From the NCBI GenBank assembly GCA_023664445.1, contig JAMPFN010000002.1:18208-82207 (forward strand): DNA of 64,000 nt, read 5' to 3'. Numbering within the stretch: the first letter of the stretch is position 1; every line of letters starts with the position of its first letter. The notes under the pieces are model-generated. The model saw nothing but the letters and a program-made list of their open reading frames with translations, searched no databases and was not told the DNA's origin. The DNA is from Clostridium sp. (GTDB lineage Bacteria > Bacillota > Clostridia > Oscillospirales > Ruminococcaceae). The position numbers and the translations under genes are program-made. This document shows, piece after piece, positions 1-8,616 of the stretch.

Positions 1-127
1 AATTCTGTTCTGAAATTTTGACAATATCAGTTTGACTGCTTGATTCCATACCGGCAGTTGTTTTAGCAGTCGAACAGCCGCATAAAATTATGATAACTGA
101 TGTGAAAACCGATAAAAATTTTTTCAT
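1..127 (-). CDS. Lipoprotein, N-terminal part only
   Basis: Reading leftward from ATG at 127, the frame stays open for 42 codons to the window edge, so only the N-terminus is present. It starts MKKFLSVFTSVIIILCGCS: a lysine pair, a hydrophobic core and a cysteine in a lipobox-like LCGC, followed by a Ser/Thr-rich linker. This indicates a secreted lipoprotein anchored by the cysteine. A GAGGAA ribosome binding site lies just upstream. The mature domain is outside the window, so the function is unknown. Confidence 0.75.
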   Translation of the reverse strand, partial: MKKFLSVFTSVIIILCGCSTAKTTAGMESSSQTDIVKISEQN

Positions 128-159
128 AGCTATTCCTCGTTTCCTTATTCTTTGATATT

Positions 160-188
160 ATTATACCTGATATGCATTTTAATGTCCA
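160..188 (-). promoter_or_regulatory. Promoter for the lipoprotein gene
   Basis: On the minus strand TGGACA (188-183), 17 bases, then TATAAT (165-160), about 33 bases upstream of the lipoprotein start. The -10 is perfect and the -35 is one base off. Confidence 0.6.
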
Positions 189-607
189 ATACTTATTTCG
201 TATTACCGGAAATGCTTAAAAGGCATTCCCGCTGTTATCAGGAAAATCTGACGGAAAGACGTATGCTATGCCTATGAGAACAACTTCTTAGCTTAAAAGA
301 TAAAAAGAAAGGCTGATATTGTACTGTATTACGGAAATAAAACTTTAATTTTAGAAATAAGGTTGATGAAGTTAAACTAAAAAATCAAAACAAACGGTCT
401 GAATGTGAAAATTTATCATTTACAGTACCCGATTATAAAAACAGCTAATATGTCCGCTTCCGCAACTCACCCGCGGGGCGGGGAGATGTCCCGGAAGGAC
501 AGAGTGGACGGCTCTGTAAGAGGTATTTCATTTGGCAGGGGGTGGGGGACAGAGTCCCACATAAACTTCTCAAAAACTGATTTGCGTGATAATTTTCAAA
601 TAACATC
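189..607. other. Intergenic region without a convincing gene
   Basis: About 420 bases with no frame that has both a ribosome binding site and plausible protein composition. The left half is AT-rich. The right half (about 465-565) is G-rich and holds short hairpins such as GGGAC-aga-GTCCC at 546-558. Similar G-rich hairpins occur near 4.5 kb and 10.4 kb, so this may be a dispersed intergenic repeat. Confidence 0.4.
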
Positions 608-636
608 TTGACAAACGATGAAAAATGTGATAATCT
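608..636 (+). promoter_or_regulatory. Promoter of the T-box operon
   Basis: TTGACA at 608-613, a 17-base spacer, and TAATCT at 631-636. It would start transcription near 643, giving a leader of about 250 bases that ends in the T-box terminator. Confidence 0.75.
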
Positions 637-642
637 TATAAT

Positions 643-893
643 TGTAAAAACTGTGATGAAGGAAGATTTACCGTAAAACGCTATCCCAGAGAGGTTCTGA
701 CATCGGCTGAAATCAGAGCTATGGCTGACGGCAAATATACCGCCTTCGGAGTCCGGCTAATGACCGGCGGCTTGTTTCCGTTATAAAACAACCTGACGAG
801 GCGTGGAGCTTCCGCGTGAATAAGGGTGGAACAGCGGTTTATTATCGCCCCTTTGTACTTAGCTGCAAAGGGGCTTTTTGTTATGAAAGGAGC
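643..893 (+). promoter_or_regulatory. T-box riboswitch (probably tRNA-Thr responsive)
   Basis: The leader contains the conserved T-box core AGGGTGGAACAGCG at 823-836, which pairs with the 3' end of uncharged tRNA. An intrinsic terminator follows at 847-879, the usual antiterminator/terminator choice. T-boxes sense uncharged tRNA and let transcription continue when the amino acid is scarce. The operon carries thrS, so tRNA-Thr is the expected ligand. I could not place the specifier codon securely, so the specificity is inferred from context. Confidence 0.88.
847..879 (+). terminator. T-box regulated intrinsic terminator
   Basis: GCCCCTTTG (847-855) pairs with CAAAGGGGC (866-874) and is followed by TTTTT. 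It sits directly after the T-box core and before the first gene, so it is the attenuator. Confidence 0.9.
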
Positions 894-899
894 GATGTA

Positions 900-2213
900 A
901 TGGCTGTTATACACACGGTAATCACAGCCCTGATCTTTAATCTGCATATTATTTTTTATTCGTTTGACGTGGGGCTTAAGCCGGTTATAATACCGGTCAG
1001 CTGTATTTATTTTGTTGTGATGTGCTTATTTCCGGCATTTTCAAAAAAATACGGAAAAAAGATGCGCGCACTTCACGGCGGACAGATTTTGCTGACCGTA
1101 TTTCTGATAACCCTGACAGCGGAAGTCATAATGGTTCTGATCCTTATTTTCAGAACAGATATTCCCGTAAAAACGCTGATAATCAATTCGGTATTCTGCG
1201 GTATCGGCGAGTTCATCATATTCTGGGACGGTATGATCCGCGTATATCTTTTTTCAAAACAGCTTGGAATAAAATGGCGTATTGCCGGAGCGGTATGCGG
1301 AATGATACCTGTCCTCAACATAATAATGCTTGTAAAGATCATAACCGTAACGGCTTCCGAATACAGGTTTGAATGCATGGTCATAGATCGTGAAAGGAAA
1401 AGAAACGGGCAGAATATATGCAAAACAAAATACCCCATTTTACTGGTGCACGGCGTTTTTTTCCGTGATTCAAACTTCTTTAACTATTGGGGCAGAGCCG
1501 CTGAAGCTCTTGAAAAAAACGGAGCTGAAATTTATTACGGAAATCAGCAGTCAGCGGCGTCGGTCGAAAACAGCGCGAAAGAGCTTTTGGCAAAAATTGA
1601 AGAAATCGTTGAAAAGAGCGGCTGCGAAAAGGTAAATATTATTGCGCATTCCAAGGGCGGACTCGATTCAAGATACGCTTTGAGCGTACTCGGAGCTGAC
1701 AAGTATACCGCAAGCCTTACTACCGTCAACACGCCTCACAGGGGCTGTCTTTTTGCCGAATATCTTCTGAATAAAGTTCCGAATAACGTTCGCGAGGCGA
1801 TCGCAAATAAATACAACGCCGCTCTAAGAAAAATCGGGGATGCAGATCCGGATTTTATTGCGGCTGTAACAGAGCTTACCTCGTCCGCATGCAGCGCGCT
1901 TAATGAAAAGTGTCCAGACTGCCCGAACGTTTATTATCAGAGCGTAGGCTCAAAGGCAAAAAAAGCTTCTAACGGACAGTTTCCGCTTAATCTTTCATAC
2001 AGATTTGTGAAATTATTTGACGGAGAAAACGACGGACTTGTTTCTGTTGAATCCATGAAATGGGGAAACAGCTTTACGCTTCTTGAACCAAAAGGAAAAA
2101 GAGGTATCACACACGGCGATGTCATAGATCTGAACCGTGAAAATATAAAAGGCTTCGATGTAAGAGAATTTTATGTGGGATTGGTAAACGATCTGAAAGA
2201 AAGGGGGTTTTAA
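900..2213 (+). CDS. Membrane-anchored lipase/esterase-like alpha/beta hydrolase
   Basis: 437 residues from ATG at 900, chosen because GAAAGGAG lies 7 bases upstream and earlier in-frame codons lie in the T-box terminator. Residues 1-150 hold about five hydrophobic, probably membrane, segments. The catalytic domain follows: LVHG at 182-185, nucleophile elbow AHSKGG with Ser251, probable Asp378 (GENDG) and His405 (THGD). The layout resembles class 2/staphylococcal-type lipases. Substrate unknown. It is the first gene after the T-box, two bases before the next gene, so it should be co-induced with thrS. Confidence 0.8.
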   Translation: MAVIHTVITALIFNLHIIFYSFDVGLKPVIIPVSCIYFVVMCLFPAFSKKYGKKMRALHGGQILLTVFLITLTAEVIMVLILIFRTDIPVKTLIINSVFCGIGEFIIFWDGMIRVYLFSKQLGIKWRIAGAVCGMIPVLNIIMLVKIITVTASEYRFECMVIDRERKRNGQNICKTKYPILLVHGVFFRDSNFFNYWGRAAEALEKNGAEIYYGNQQSAASVENSAKELLAKIEEIVEKSGCEKVNIIAHSKGGLDSRYALSVLGADKYTASLTTVNTPHRGCLFAEYLLNKVPNNVREAIANKYNAALRKIGDADPDFIAAVTELTSSACSALNEKCPDCPNVYYQSVGSKAKKASNGQFPLNLSYRFVKLFDGENDGLVSVESMKWGNSFTLLEPKGKRGITHGDVIDLNRENIKGFDVREFYVGLVNDLKERGF

Positions 2214-2214
2214 T

Positions 2215-2472
2215 ATGACTTGTACGAATTGCGGCGAGGAAATGGAGTGCGGTATTCTTTTAAATAACGGAGGCGGCAGATACGGTTATACACATATACG
2301 TTGGCTTCCTAAAGAAGCCGCTATAAAAAGGCTCTTTCTGCCGTTCACAAAAAAGGGAGTAAACAAATGCGGCGGAGAGGTCATAAAGCTTTACAACAGC
2401 GATATTGCCATGCCTAAATATACCGATACGTATATATGTAAAAAGTGCCGTAAGCTTATAGTGAATTATTAA
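2215..2472 (+). CDS. Small zinc-ribbon protein (DUF6487-like)
   Basis: 85 residues. It begins MTCTNCGEEM and ends with CKKCRK, giving two CxxC pairs that probably bind one zinc ion. The middle has the GYTHIRWLP segment typical of small PF20097/DUF6487 proteins. Molecular role unknown. It starts two bases after the hydrolase stop and lies upstream of thrS in the same operon. Confidence 0.7.
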   Translation: MTCTNCGEEMECGILLNNGGGRYGYTHIRWLPKEAAIKRLFLPFTKKGVNKCGGEVIKLYNSDIAMPKYTDTYICKKCRKLIVNY

Positions 2473-2498
2473 AATAAAATTATTGAAGGAGAATAAAT

Positions 2499-4445
2499 AT
2501 GATTAAATTAACGCTTAAAGACGGAAGCATTCGCGAGATCGAAACGGCGCAATCCGCCGCTGATATCGTCAAAGGAATAGGCGCAGGACTTTACAAGGCT
2601 GCATGCTGCGTTAAGATCAACGGAGAAGTAAAGGATCTGCGAACCGTTATCGACAGCGACTGCGAATTTGAAGTAATGACCTTTGACTCGATCGAGGGCA
2701 AAAAGACATTCTGGCATACCGCTTCACACATTCTTGCACAGGCGGTAAAAAGACTGTATCCAAACACAAAGCTTGCAATAGGTCCCGCTATCGACAACGG
2801 ATTCTACTACGACTTCGACCTTGAAAAGCCGTTTACCGCCGACGACCTGACAAAAATCGAAGCGGAGATGAAAAGGATCGTCAAGGAGGGTATTTCGCTT
2901 GAAAGCTACACGATGACTCCCGACGACGCAGTTAAAGCCCTTGAAGAACAGGGCGAGATATACAAGGTCGAACTCTGTAAAGAGCATTCGGATAAGGGCG
3001 AACCGATCTCATTCTACAAACAGGGCGAATTTTCCGACCTCTGCGCAGGTCCGCATCTTATGACGACTTCGCCCGTCAAGGCGTTCAAGCTTCTTTCATG
3101 CACAGGCGCTTACTGGAGAGGCTCGGAAAAGAACAAAATGCTCTCGCGAGTTTACGCTGCGGCTTATCCGAAAGCGTCGCAGCTTGAAGAGCATCTGAAA
3201 GCTCTCGAGGACGCTAAAATGCGCGATCACAACAAGCTCGGACGCGAACTGGAGCTTTTCACAACTGTAGATTATATCGGACAGGGACTTCCGATACTTC
3301 TGCCAAAAGGAGCAAGAGTTGTACAGCTGCTTCAGAGGTGGGTCGAGGACGAAGAGCAGAAGAGAGGCTATCTGCTTACCAAAACGCCTTTTATGGCAAA
3401 GCGCGAGCTTTATAAAATATCGGGGCATTGGGATCACTATCTTGACGGAATGTTCGTTTTGGGCGATCCCGACGATGAAACAAAGGAATGCTTCGCTCTA
3501 AGACCGATGACATGTCCTTTCCAGTATCAGGTATTTCTGAACAGACAGCGTTCGTACCGCGATCTGCCAATGCGTCTTGGCGAAACGTCTACGCTTTTCA
3601 GAAACGAGGACAGCGGCGAAATGCACGGTCTTATCCGCGTGCGCCAGTTTACGATTTCCGAGGGACATATAATCCTGCGTCCGGAACAGCTCGAGGAGGA
3701 ATTTAAAAACTGTCTTGAACTGGCAAACTATATGCTTGAAACGGTAGGGCTTGCAGAAGACGTAAGCTACAGGTTCTCACAATGGGATCCCGAAAATCCG
3801 AAGAATAAATATGAGGGTACAAAGGAACAGTGGGAAGAGGCGCAGGGTCTTATGAAAAAGATCCTTGACGGTCTTGGGCTCGATTATTCTATCGGTATCG
3901 ACGAAGCGGCGTTCTACGGTCCTAAGCTCGATATACAGATAAAGAACGTGTTCGGAAAAGAAGATACTCTTATTACGCTCCAGATAGATATGCTGCTTGC
4001 TGAAAAATTCGGCATGGAATATATTGATGTTGACGGTTCAAGAAGGCGTCCGTATATAATCCACAGAACATCTCTCGGCTGCTATGAGAGAACTCTTGCG
4101 CTTCTGATTGAGAAATATGCCGGCGCGTTTCCTCTCTGGCTTGCTCCCGAACAGGTGAGATTTATCCCGATCGCGGACAGACATCTGCCTTATGTTAACG
4201 AAATTGCCGCAAAGCTCGACGCTGCCGGAATCAGATTCTCTATCGACGACAGGGCGGAAAAAATGGGCTACAAGATCAGGCAGGCGCAGCTTGAGAAAGT
4301 TCCTTACATGATAATTGCCGGCGATAACGAAGCTGAAACAAAGACTGTTTCGGTACGCTCAAGACGCGACGGCGATTTAGGCTCGATGACGGGCGGCGAG
4401 CTGCTTGACAGACTGCTCGACGAAATAGCCGAAAAGAAGATCTGA
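2499..4445 (+). CDS. thrS: Threonyl-tRNA synthetase
   Basis: 648 residues, the usual bacterial length. Order: TGS domain (1-61), editing/SAD domain with HTASH near 74, class II catalytic core (about 240-535) with MTCPFQY, RNEDSGEMHG and the RTSLGCYERT motif 3 region, then the anticodon-binding domain (about 545-648). It charges tRNA-Thr with threonine in the cytoplasm. GAAGGAGA precedes the ATG. Last gene of the T-box operon, so probably raised when charged tRNA-Thr falls. Confidence 0.97.
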   Translation: MIKLTLKDGSIREIETAQSAADIVKGIGAGLYKAACCVKINGEVKDLRTVIDSDCEFEVMTFDSIEGKKTFWHTASHILAQAVKRLYPNTKLAIGPAIDNGFYYDFDLEKPFTADDLTKIEAEMKRIVKEGISLESYTMTPDDAVKALEEQGEIYKVELCKEHSDKGEPISFYKQGEFSDLCAGPHLMTTSPVKAFKLLSCTGAYWRGSEKNKMLSRVYAAAYPKASQLEEHLKALEDAKMRDHNKLGRELELFTTVDYIGQGLPILLPKGARVVQLLQRWVEDEEQKRGYLLTKTPFMAKRELYKISGHWDHYLDGMFVLGDPDDETKECFALRPMTCPFQYQVFLNRQRSYRDLPMRLGETSTLFRNEDSGEMHGLIRVRQFTISEGHIILRPEQLEEEFKNCLELANYMLETVGLAEDVSYRFSQWDPENPKNKYEGTKEQWEEAQGLMKKILDGLGLDYSIGIDEAAFYGPKLDIQIKNVFGKEDTLITLQIDMLLAEKFGMEYIDVDGSRRRPYIIHRTSLGCYERTLALLIEKYAGAFPLWLAPEQVRFIPIADRHLPYVNEIAAKLDAAGIRFSIDDRAEKMGYKIRQAQLEKVPYMIIAGDNEAETKTVSVRSRRDGDLGSMTGGELLDRLLDEIAEKKI

Positions 4446-4857
4446 TCATAAAAAAATTAAAGAATGTCAAAAAAATCTTTCTAAATATAAAAGTTTAGGT
4501 CAAGCCTTTTCAAAGGCTTGTGGGGTGCATGGGGCAAAGCCCCTGCTCGACGTCCGCAGACGTCGAAACTCCTTGCCTTAGAAGCGCATTTCAAGGGGTG
4601 AATTTGAAAACGGCAGTTTTCAAAGAGGGGACGCTTTGCAAGTGAAAGCGTCCCCTTAAAATATTTAAAAGCATGTTTTCAGCAGGCTGAAATTTCGGTA
4701 AGTAAAGCTTGCCGAAATTTATAAATACATAAATAGTATTGTGTAAATTTTTGCGGATTTTAAACCGCCTTTCACAAAATAAACATATTTGTATGCGAAA
4801 ATATTCATAGATAAAGATAAGATCACTGAGGGAAACTTTAATTCAGGATGTGATTGT
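4446..4857. other. Intergenic region with terminator-like hairpins
   Basis: No gene seen. It holds short inverted repeats (CTTTTCAAAGG near 4506, GGGGCAAAGCCCC near 4528, CGACGTCCGCAGACGTCG near 4548). It also holds a strong hairpin, GGGGACGCTTT (4627-4637) with AAAGCGTCCCC (4645-4655), probably ending the thrS transcript. The last hairpin is nearly repeated after the next gene at 7044-7076. Confidence 0.55.
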
Positions 4858-6996
4858 ATGAAAAATTTCAGAAAAATATCCGCAGCTGTTCTCGCACTGT
4901 TATGCGCGTTTACAGTAACAGGCTGCAATAAAGAGAAAGAAACCGATTCCGAATCCAAAAGCGAATCTTCACAGGAAATGTCGGCTGAAACGCTTTCCGA
5001 TCTGAATACCGATACTGTATCGGAAATAAATTCGGAATACTTTGACGCCGACGATCTCGACAGCTCTTACGATAATATAGATGCCGAGATCACTTTAAAA
5101 GGCAGTACCGCCGAGATCAACGGCAAGGGAGCTGCGCTTTCCGGCAAACGCATAGAGATCGAAAACGGCGGCACATATCTTTTCAGCGGTACGCTTGACG
5201 ACGGACAGATCTATGTCAACACCAAAGAGAAAGTTCATATAGTACTCAACGGTGTCGATATTTCCTGTTCCGACTCTTCTCCTTTGTTTATTGAAGATTC
5301 CGACAACGCCGTTATAACCGTGGTCGGTGAAAACACAATGTCCGATTCCGCTGAATATGTATATGACGACGCACAGGAAAACGAACCCGACGCCGTTATT
5401 TACAGTAAGGACGATTTCGCTGTGAACGGCGACGGTATACTCAATATCACCGCCAATTATAACGAGGGGATAACAAGCAAAAACGATCTTAGAATAAGCG
5501 GCGTTACGCTGAATATTATCTCGTCGGGCAACTCGATAAAGGGTAAGGACTCGCTCGCTTTTATGAACGTTACGGTAACTGCCGAATCTATGGCGGACGG
5601 TCTTAAATCCTCCAACAATAAGGAAACCGACAAGGGCTATATCGCCGTTGAAAGCGGTGTCTTCAACATTACCGCCGCGCAGGACGCTTTGCAGGCGGAA
5701 ACCGACCTTATCATAAACGGCGGCACATTCAACATAAAAACAGGTACGCAGACAAATACTGCCCAGACTGAAAATGCTGAAAACGGCAATATAAATCAGC
5801 CGTTTAAAGGAAGAGGCTTTGTCGGAGAGGGTAATCCCGACAAGACCGATCAAAGCGAAAAGGGCTTCAAAGCCGGAAGATCCATTCAAATAAACGGCGG
5901 AGATATAACTGCCGACTGCACCGACGATACCGTACACACAAACGGCAGCGCCGAAATAAACGGCGGTACGCTTCAGCTTTCATCGGGTGACGACGGTATC
6001 CATGCGGACGAAACTCTTAATATAAACAGCGGAAATATAAATATTGAAAAGTCTTATGAGGGAATTGAAGCTACCGTCATAAACGTAAACGACGGAAGTA
6101 TAAATATCAAGTCAAGCGACGACGGCTTTAATGCAAGCGACGGAAGCGATGATGACCAAACCGAAAGCGATACGTCAAGTTTCAATCATAAAGGAGGTTT
6201 CGGCGACGTTTCCGAAAACTGTGAGCTTAACATAAACGGCGGCTATATCTATGTAAATGCCGACGGCGACGGTCTTGATTCCAACGGCGTAATTAATATG
6301 AACGGCGGAACAGCTATAGTAGACGGTCCTGTAAACGACGGTAACGGAGCTCTTGACTGCGGTACTGAAATACTTGTAAACGGCGGTACTCTTATCGCTG
6401 CGGGAAGCTCGGGAATGGCGGAAATCCCATCCGATACCTCTAAACAATATTCTCTTGCGGTAAGCTTCGAGCAGTCGCAGAATGAGAACAGCTTGATCTA
6501 TGTTCAGAATGAAAACGGCGAAAATATCATTGCCTACTCACCTGCCAAAACATTTTCTTCTATTATAATAAGTACGCCCGATATCAGTCAGAATCAGACC
6601 TACAGCGTATATTGCGGCGGCAGCTGTACAGGTACGCTCGAGAATGGTTTATACATCGGCGGCGAATGCTCCGACGGAACGCTTATCGGAAGCGGTGAAA
6701 CAAGCTCTGCCGTAACTCAGATAGGCGACGGTGTTCTTGGCATGACAGGCGGCGGTATGGGAAACGGTCATCAGGGTCAAAAATCTGACAAAGACTTTGA
6801 AAACAAAGAAATTCCGGATGATATGACGCCTCCCGACGGATTTGATGAGAACATGACGCCTCCAGACGGCTTCGGCGGCGGAATGACTCCGCCGGAAGGA
6901 TTCGATGAAAATATGACACCGCCCGACGGTTTTGACAGAGATATGCGCGGTAACGGCATAACGCGTTCCGACGAACAGGAAAACGGTACGATATAA
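4858..6996 (+). CDS. Secreted carbohydrate-binding beta-helix lipoprotein (Cthe_2159/DUF4353-like)
   Basis: 712 residues from ATG at 4858, which gives a proper lipoprotein signal (MKNFRKISAAVLALL...VTGC). An acidic Ser/Glu linker follows. Residues about 65-560 are many short Asn/Gly-rich rungs such as INGGTFNI and INGGDITADC, the pattern of the parallel beta-helix family typified by Cthe_2159, known to bind cellulose and pectin. The C-terminus (about 655-700) has four MTPPDGF/MTPPEGF repeats. Likely a cell-surface polysaccharide-binding protein. The start has only a weak AGGA site. Confidence 0.8.
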   Translation: MKNFRKISAAVLALLCAFTVTGCNKEKETDSESKSESSQEMSAETLSDLNTDTVSEINSEYFDADDLDSSYDNIDAEITLKGSTAEINGKGAALSGKRIEIENGGTYLFSGTLDDGQIYVNTKEKVHIVLNGVDISCSDSSPLFIEDSDNAVITVVGENTMSDSAEYVYDDAQENEPDAVIYSKDDFAVNGDGILNITANYNEGITSKNDLRISGVTLNIISSGNSIKGKDSLAFMNVTVTAESMADGLKSSNNKETDKGYIAVESGVFNITAAQDALQAETDLIINGGTFNIKTGTQTNTAQTENAENGNINQPFKGRGFVGEGNPDKTDQSEKGFKAGRSIQINGGDITADCTDDTVHTNGSAEINGGTLQLSSGDDGIHADETLNINSGNINIEKSYEGIEATVINVNDGSINIKSSDDGFNASDGSDDDQTESDTSSFNHKGGFGDVSENCELNINGGYIYVNADGDGLDSNGVINMNGGTAIVDGPVNDGNGALDCGTEILVNGGTLIAAGSSGMAEIPSDTSKQYSLAVSFEQSQNENSLIYVQNENGENIIAYSPAKTFSSIIISTPDISQNQTYSVYCGGSCTGTLENGLYIGGECSDGTLIGSGETSSAVTQIGDGVLGMTGGGMGNGHQGQKSDKDFENKEIPDDMTPPDGFDENMTPPDGFGGGMTPPEGFDENMTPPDGFDRDMRGNGITRSDEQENGTI

Positions 6997-7043
6997 ATAC
7001 TTATTTATAAAAAGTGAGCAGCAAAGAATAAGAACCTGCTTTT

Positions 7044-7076
7044 AAGGGGACGCTCTGCAAGAGAGGGCGTCCCCTT
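7044..7076. terminator. Hairpin after the beta-helix gene, near-copy of 4627-4655
   Basis: AAGGGGACGCTCT pairs with AGAGGGCGTCCCCTT with a small bulge. It shares GGGGACGCT(T/C)TGCAAG with the hairpin after thrS. It probably ends the beta-helix transcript. The two copies bracket that gene. Confidence 0.6.
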
Positions 7077-7143
7077 AACTAACAAAATTCTTAAAAATAA
7101 GCTTTTTATACAAAACCCTGAAATAATTTTATTCATTAAACTC

Positions 7144-7172
7144 TTGACAAATTGAAATAAATGTTATATAAT
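7144..7172 (+). promoter_or_regulatory. Consensus promoter for smpB
   Basis: TTGACA (7144-7149), exactly 17 bases, TATAAT (7167-7172). Both boxes are perfect and lie about 34 bases upstream of the smpB start. Confidence 0.85.
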
Positions 7173-7205
7173 AAAATATCCTTAAAGAGAACGGAGGTAT
7201 TGATC

Positions 7206-7670
7206 ATGGGAAAGGAAAACTTTAAAACCATAACAGAAAACAGAAAAGCAAGACATGAATACTTCGTTCTCGAAAGTATGGAAACAGGTATTGAACTTGT
7301 CGGGACAGAAGTGAAGTCGCTAAGACTTGGTCAGGTCAATCTTAAAGACAGCTGGTGTTCAATAGACAAAGGCGAACTTTTCATTAAAGGAATGCATATC
7401 TCACCCTATGAAAAGGGAAACATCTTCAATCGCGATCCTATGCGCGTGAGAAAGCTTCTCATGCACAAAAAGGAAATAAACCGTCTTTTCGGAAAGATCA
7501 AACAGGAGGGGTTGACTCTTATACCGCTTTCGCTTTATTTTAAAGGCTCAAAGGTTAAGGTTCAGCTTGGTCTTTGCAAGGGTAAAAAGCTTTACGATAA
7601 GCGTGAAGATGCCGCGAAAAAAGACGCTAAACGTCAGATCGAACGTGCTGTAAAAAACCGTTTGCAATAA
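7206..7670 (+). CDS. smpB: SsrA-binding protein SmpB
   Basis: 154 residues, typical for SmpB. The start at 7206 follows ACGGAGG. Recognisable parts: N-terminal [23 protein letters not shown], the INRLFGKI segment and the basic tail ending [17 protein letters not shown]. SmpB binds tmRNA and delivers it to stalled ribosomes for trans-translation. The stop codon lies one base before the 5' end of ssrA, so the pair is probably co-transcribed. Confidence 0.97.
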   Translation: MGKENFKTITENRKARHEYFVLESMETGIELVGTEVKSLRLGQVNLKDSWCSIDKGELFIKGMHISPYEKGNIFNRDPMRVRKLLMHKKEINRLFGKIKQEGLTLIPLSLYFKGSKVKVQLGLCKGKKLYDKREDAAKKDAKRQIERAVKNRLQ

Positions 7671-7671
7671 T

Positions 7672-8042
7672 GGGGGCGTAAAGGTTTCGACGGGGGTTTT
7701 GAACCACAATAAGCGAGTAGAGCAGGCGTATACTCTTAAAACTGCACCACGTTTAAATATAAACGCTAGAAATAACATTACTGTAAGCACAAGAAACTTA
7801 CAGGTAGCTGCCTAAGTCGGCTACTGTCCGCCTTTTGAGTACCACGGCAAAAGCTCGGGCATCGATTAGTGGTGAACGTTCTTCCGGAGTGTTCCTGCCG
7901 GCTGAATGTATTCGGAACTACTGATCCCGACAGCTTGTTTATCAGCGGTCGGTGAAAGGGAATCTTAAATGATGAACTACACTCGTAGAAAGTTGTGCGG
8001 ATTGACTCTCGGACACGAGTTCGACTCTCGTCGCCTCCACCA
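7672..8042 (+). ncRNA. ssrA: Transfer-messenger RNA (tmRNA)
   Basis: 371 bases. The 5' end GGGGGCG pairs with the 3' end CGCCTCC, and the CCA end is encoded. The T-arm is GGACACGAGTTCGACTCTCG. The most likely tag frame runs from GCT at 7765 to TAA at 7813-7815 and reads ARNNITVSTRNLQVAA, ending in the usual hydrophobic degron. tmRNA rescues stalled ribosomes and tags the nascent chain for proteolysis. The tag start is inferred from the frame, not from a recognised resume-codon context. Confidence 0.96.
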
Positions 8043-8047
8043 TGTAT

Positions 8048-8082
8048 GCGCTTAATCTTTGATACAAAGGTTAAGCGCTTTT
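8048..8082 (+). terminator. tmRNA terminator
   Basis: GCGCTTAA (8048-8055) pairs with TTAAGCGC (8071-8078). An inner CTTTG/CAAAG stem and a following TTTT support intrinsic termination just after the tmRNA 3' end. Confidence 0.8.
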
Positions 8083-8123
8083 GTTATGCCCGGAAACCAC
8101 GTAAAATAGGGAAAAAACAAGGC

Positions 8124-8173
8124 AATGCCCTTTTCTGAAACGTAAAAGTTCGTTTCGGAAAAGGGCATTTTTT
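8124..8173 (+). terminator. Second strong intrinsic terminator
   Basis: AATGCCCTTTTC and CGTTTC-type arms (8124-8142 with 8151-8169) form a stem of about 18 pairs, followed by a run of T. It may back up the tmRNA terminator, or serve leftward transcription from 8504. Confidence 0.75.
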
Positions 8174-8201
8174 GTACCCTGATAAGAAAATCACGAAATA
8201 C

Positions 8202-8252
8202 AATCGTTGTGCCTTTTGAGTAATCGTTGTGATTTTACCAGTAATCGTTGTG
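8202..8252. repeat. Three AATCGTTGTG direct repeats, 20-21 bp apart
   Basis: AATCGTTGTG occurs at 8202-8211, 8222-8231 and 8243-8252, about two helical turns apart, so a protein could bind all three on one face. The array ends four bases before the stop codon of the leftward zinc-ribbon gene. Such arrays occur at ends of IS21-like elements or as operators. No transposase is present. Confidence 0.6.
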
Positions 8253-8255
8253 ACT

Positions 8256-8504
8256 TTAGGGTTTGAACTGCTTGCCGCAGTTCTGGCATACGGCAACTGT
8301 TTTAGTCTTGTTTACAGACTTCTGTTTTTTAGGTATAAAAATTTTGGCAAGCAGAGCCGGAACGGTAAGAACGAGCCATTTAAACGGAACCCATAACCAC
8401 CCTATACACAGCCACCAGACGCATCCATGACGCTGATTTTTAAGCGATACCTCATTGATAGCCTGAATCTGAACGTTTTCACTTCCACACTTCGGACACT
8501 TCAT
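8256..8504 (-). CDS. Small zinc-ribbon protein with one membrane segment
   Basis: 82 residues. The start at 8504 (MKCPKCGSEN) is chosen because AAGGAG lies 9 bases upstream. CxxC pairs occur at both ends (CPKC and CQNC). The middle is Trp-rich and hydrophobic (WWLCIGWLWVPFKWLVLTV), which looks like a membrane segment. Role unknown. It is transcribed away from the prophage and may be the last chromosomal gene or the first accessory one. Confidence 0.6.
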   Translation of the reverse strand: MKCPKCGSENVQIQAINEVSLKNQRHGCVWWLCIGWLWVPFKWLVLTVPALLAKIFIPKKQKSVNKTKTVAVCQNCGKQFKP

Positions 8505-8616
8505 TTGCATCTTCTCCTTTTTGGTAAATTTATTAGCTTTTTGCAAGCACTAACATATTACCATAATGCAGAAATAAAGTCAACGGGGATAATGCCTTAT
8601 TTTAAAAATAAATGTC

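Noticed and set aside
5095..5937. A 280-codon open frame on the minus strand inside the beta-helix lipoprotein gene
   Set aside because: Antisense to a well-supported gene, no ribosome binding site, and a composition typical of the mirror of a Gly/Asn-rich repeat gene.
7672..8042. tmRNA gene as integration site with a duplicated 3' end
   Set aside because: ssrA is a common target, but no copy of its 3' end is seen near the right end, and the integrases are serine type. The real att core remains unknown.
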